Positions 63,401 to 64,000 of a stretch of DNA of 64,000 nucleotides are shown here, one piece after another. The notes beneath the pieces are model-generated. The model made no database searches. It was given only the letters and a program-made list of their open reading frames with translations, and was not told the origin of the DNA. Within the stretch, counting starts at the first letter, position 1; every line of letters starts with the position of its first letter. Where the stretch lies: NCBI GenBank assembly GCA_023213315.1, contig JAKCPI010003142.1, positions 1 to 64,000 of the forward strand, read 5' to 3'. A program made the position numbers and the translations under genes. Source of the DNA: Euborellia annulipes (Eukaryota > Arthropoda > Insecta > Dermaptera > Anisolabididae).

Positions 63401-63864
63401 CGGCCTATTGCATTTCTCACAAATACAAGCTGCCATTTGGGTTGCCTAACTACCGGGCTTTCAATACTAGATGTATTAGATAGTGATTAGATTAGCCTGA
63501 TAAACAAATTTAAAAACAAATTATTATGAGTTTTTGTTCCCCACCCTAATATATTTATATATATTATTTGACAACCCCCTCCCTCTAATTACTTAAGCCA
63601 CCAACAAGAGAGCATCATTTTTCTAGAATGGCTTTTGACGATATTATACTCATCACTTTATTATCCTTTCGGTAATCACTTCTTCACCCCTATCAACAAC
63701 AACAAAAAAAAGGCAATTAAGAATAAATGATTAATTTTAAAGGAAGAAAGATAGAATAGATTTGTGAAGCACATTTCTAATAAACTCACTGACCCTGGGC
63801 AACGGCCTTTGAAATGAAATTCTTTCAATATATTATGATTAAAAAATAAAAAAATAAAAAAAAT

Positions 63865-64000
63865 TGTCGATGCGTGTACTGATGTATGCGTGGCCGGCTG
63901 GTGGCCTCCCCGCGCTTACATTTGCTACTTCTCCTCCCGGTGAGTGAGTCACTTGTAACCAGTCAAGTCACGTGACTATGAGCTTCGCGAAGTGCACAGG
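63865..64000. other. GC-richer right edge with a donor-like sequence
   Basis: CTCCTCCCG|GTGAGTGAG at 63931-63948 is a strong 5' splice-site match, followed by an E-box-like TCACGTGAC. No acceptor or recognisable peptide precedes it, so no exon is called. Confidence 0.3.

Overview
The window is AT-rich animal nuclear DNA, almost certainly from an insect or close arthropod relative. The only host gene recognised is a fragment of the nuclear receptor gene ftz-f1 (NR5A), on the + strand. Two internal coding exons lie at 53253-53542 (FTZ-F1 box after the DNA-binding domain, plus part of the hinge) and 58618-59181 (rest of the hinge and the start of the ligand-binding domain). They are separated by a 5.1-kb phase-0 intron. 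No zinc-finger exon was recognised upstream and no further ligand-binding-domain exon downstream, so most of the window would be intron of this gene. A textbook-like recursive splice site at 23715/23716 on the same strand fits a very long upstream intron. Three GC- and CpG-richer stretches (about 32.2-32.6, 37.67-37.9 and 38.65-39.1 kb) look promoter-like and could be alternative ftz-f1 promoters, but this is inference.

Much of the rest is mobile DNA. A complete but decayed hAT transposon (7895-13475) has 8-bp target duplications, degenerate terminal inverted repeats and a spliced transposase gene broken by two frameshifts. Inside it sit a hAT MITE (8876-10165), which itself holds a smaller hAT MITE (9222-9611), and a tRNA-derived SINE (13142-13410). 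A 398-bp deletion derivative of the same hAT element lies at 28610-29007. Five further hAT-type MITEs with 8-bp duplications (one of them decayed) lie at 18191, 18621, 27079, 29059 and 31037.

The most abundant repeat, here called element T, is an unclassified family of about 0.6-0.7 kb with about 12 long copies plus fragments. It has a long hairpin at one end, a second hairpin at the other, and an internal CA-rich microsatellite. Three tRNA-headed SINE families are present. There is also a series of foldback (long inverted repeat) elements, most of which carry a structured motif of the form CTGANGA, one base, stem, GAAAC. This resembles a hammerhead-ribozyme core and suggests derivatives of Penelope-like retroelements. 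A GC-rich short insertion of about 200-235 bp occurs twice near 47 kb, each time with a 16-17-bp target duplication.

The remaining intervals are low-complexity, AT-rich, probably intronic DNA with homopolymer runs. No rRNA, free-standing tRNA gene or CRISPR array was seen. All family assignments come from reading motifs, end structures and target duplications by eye; no database search was possible.
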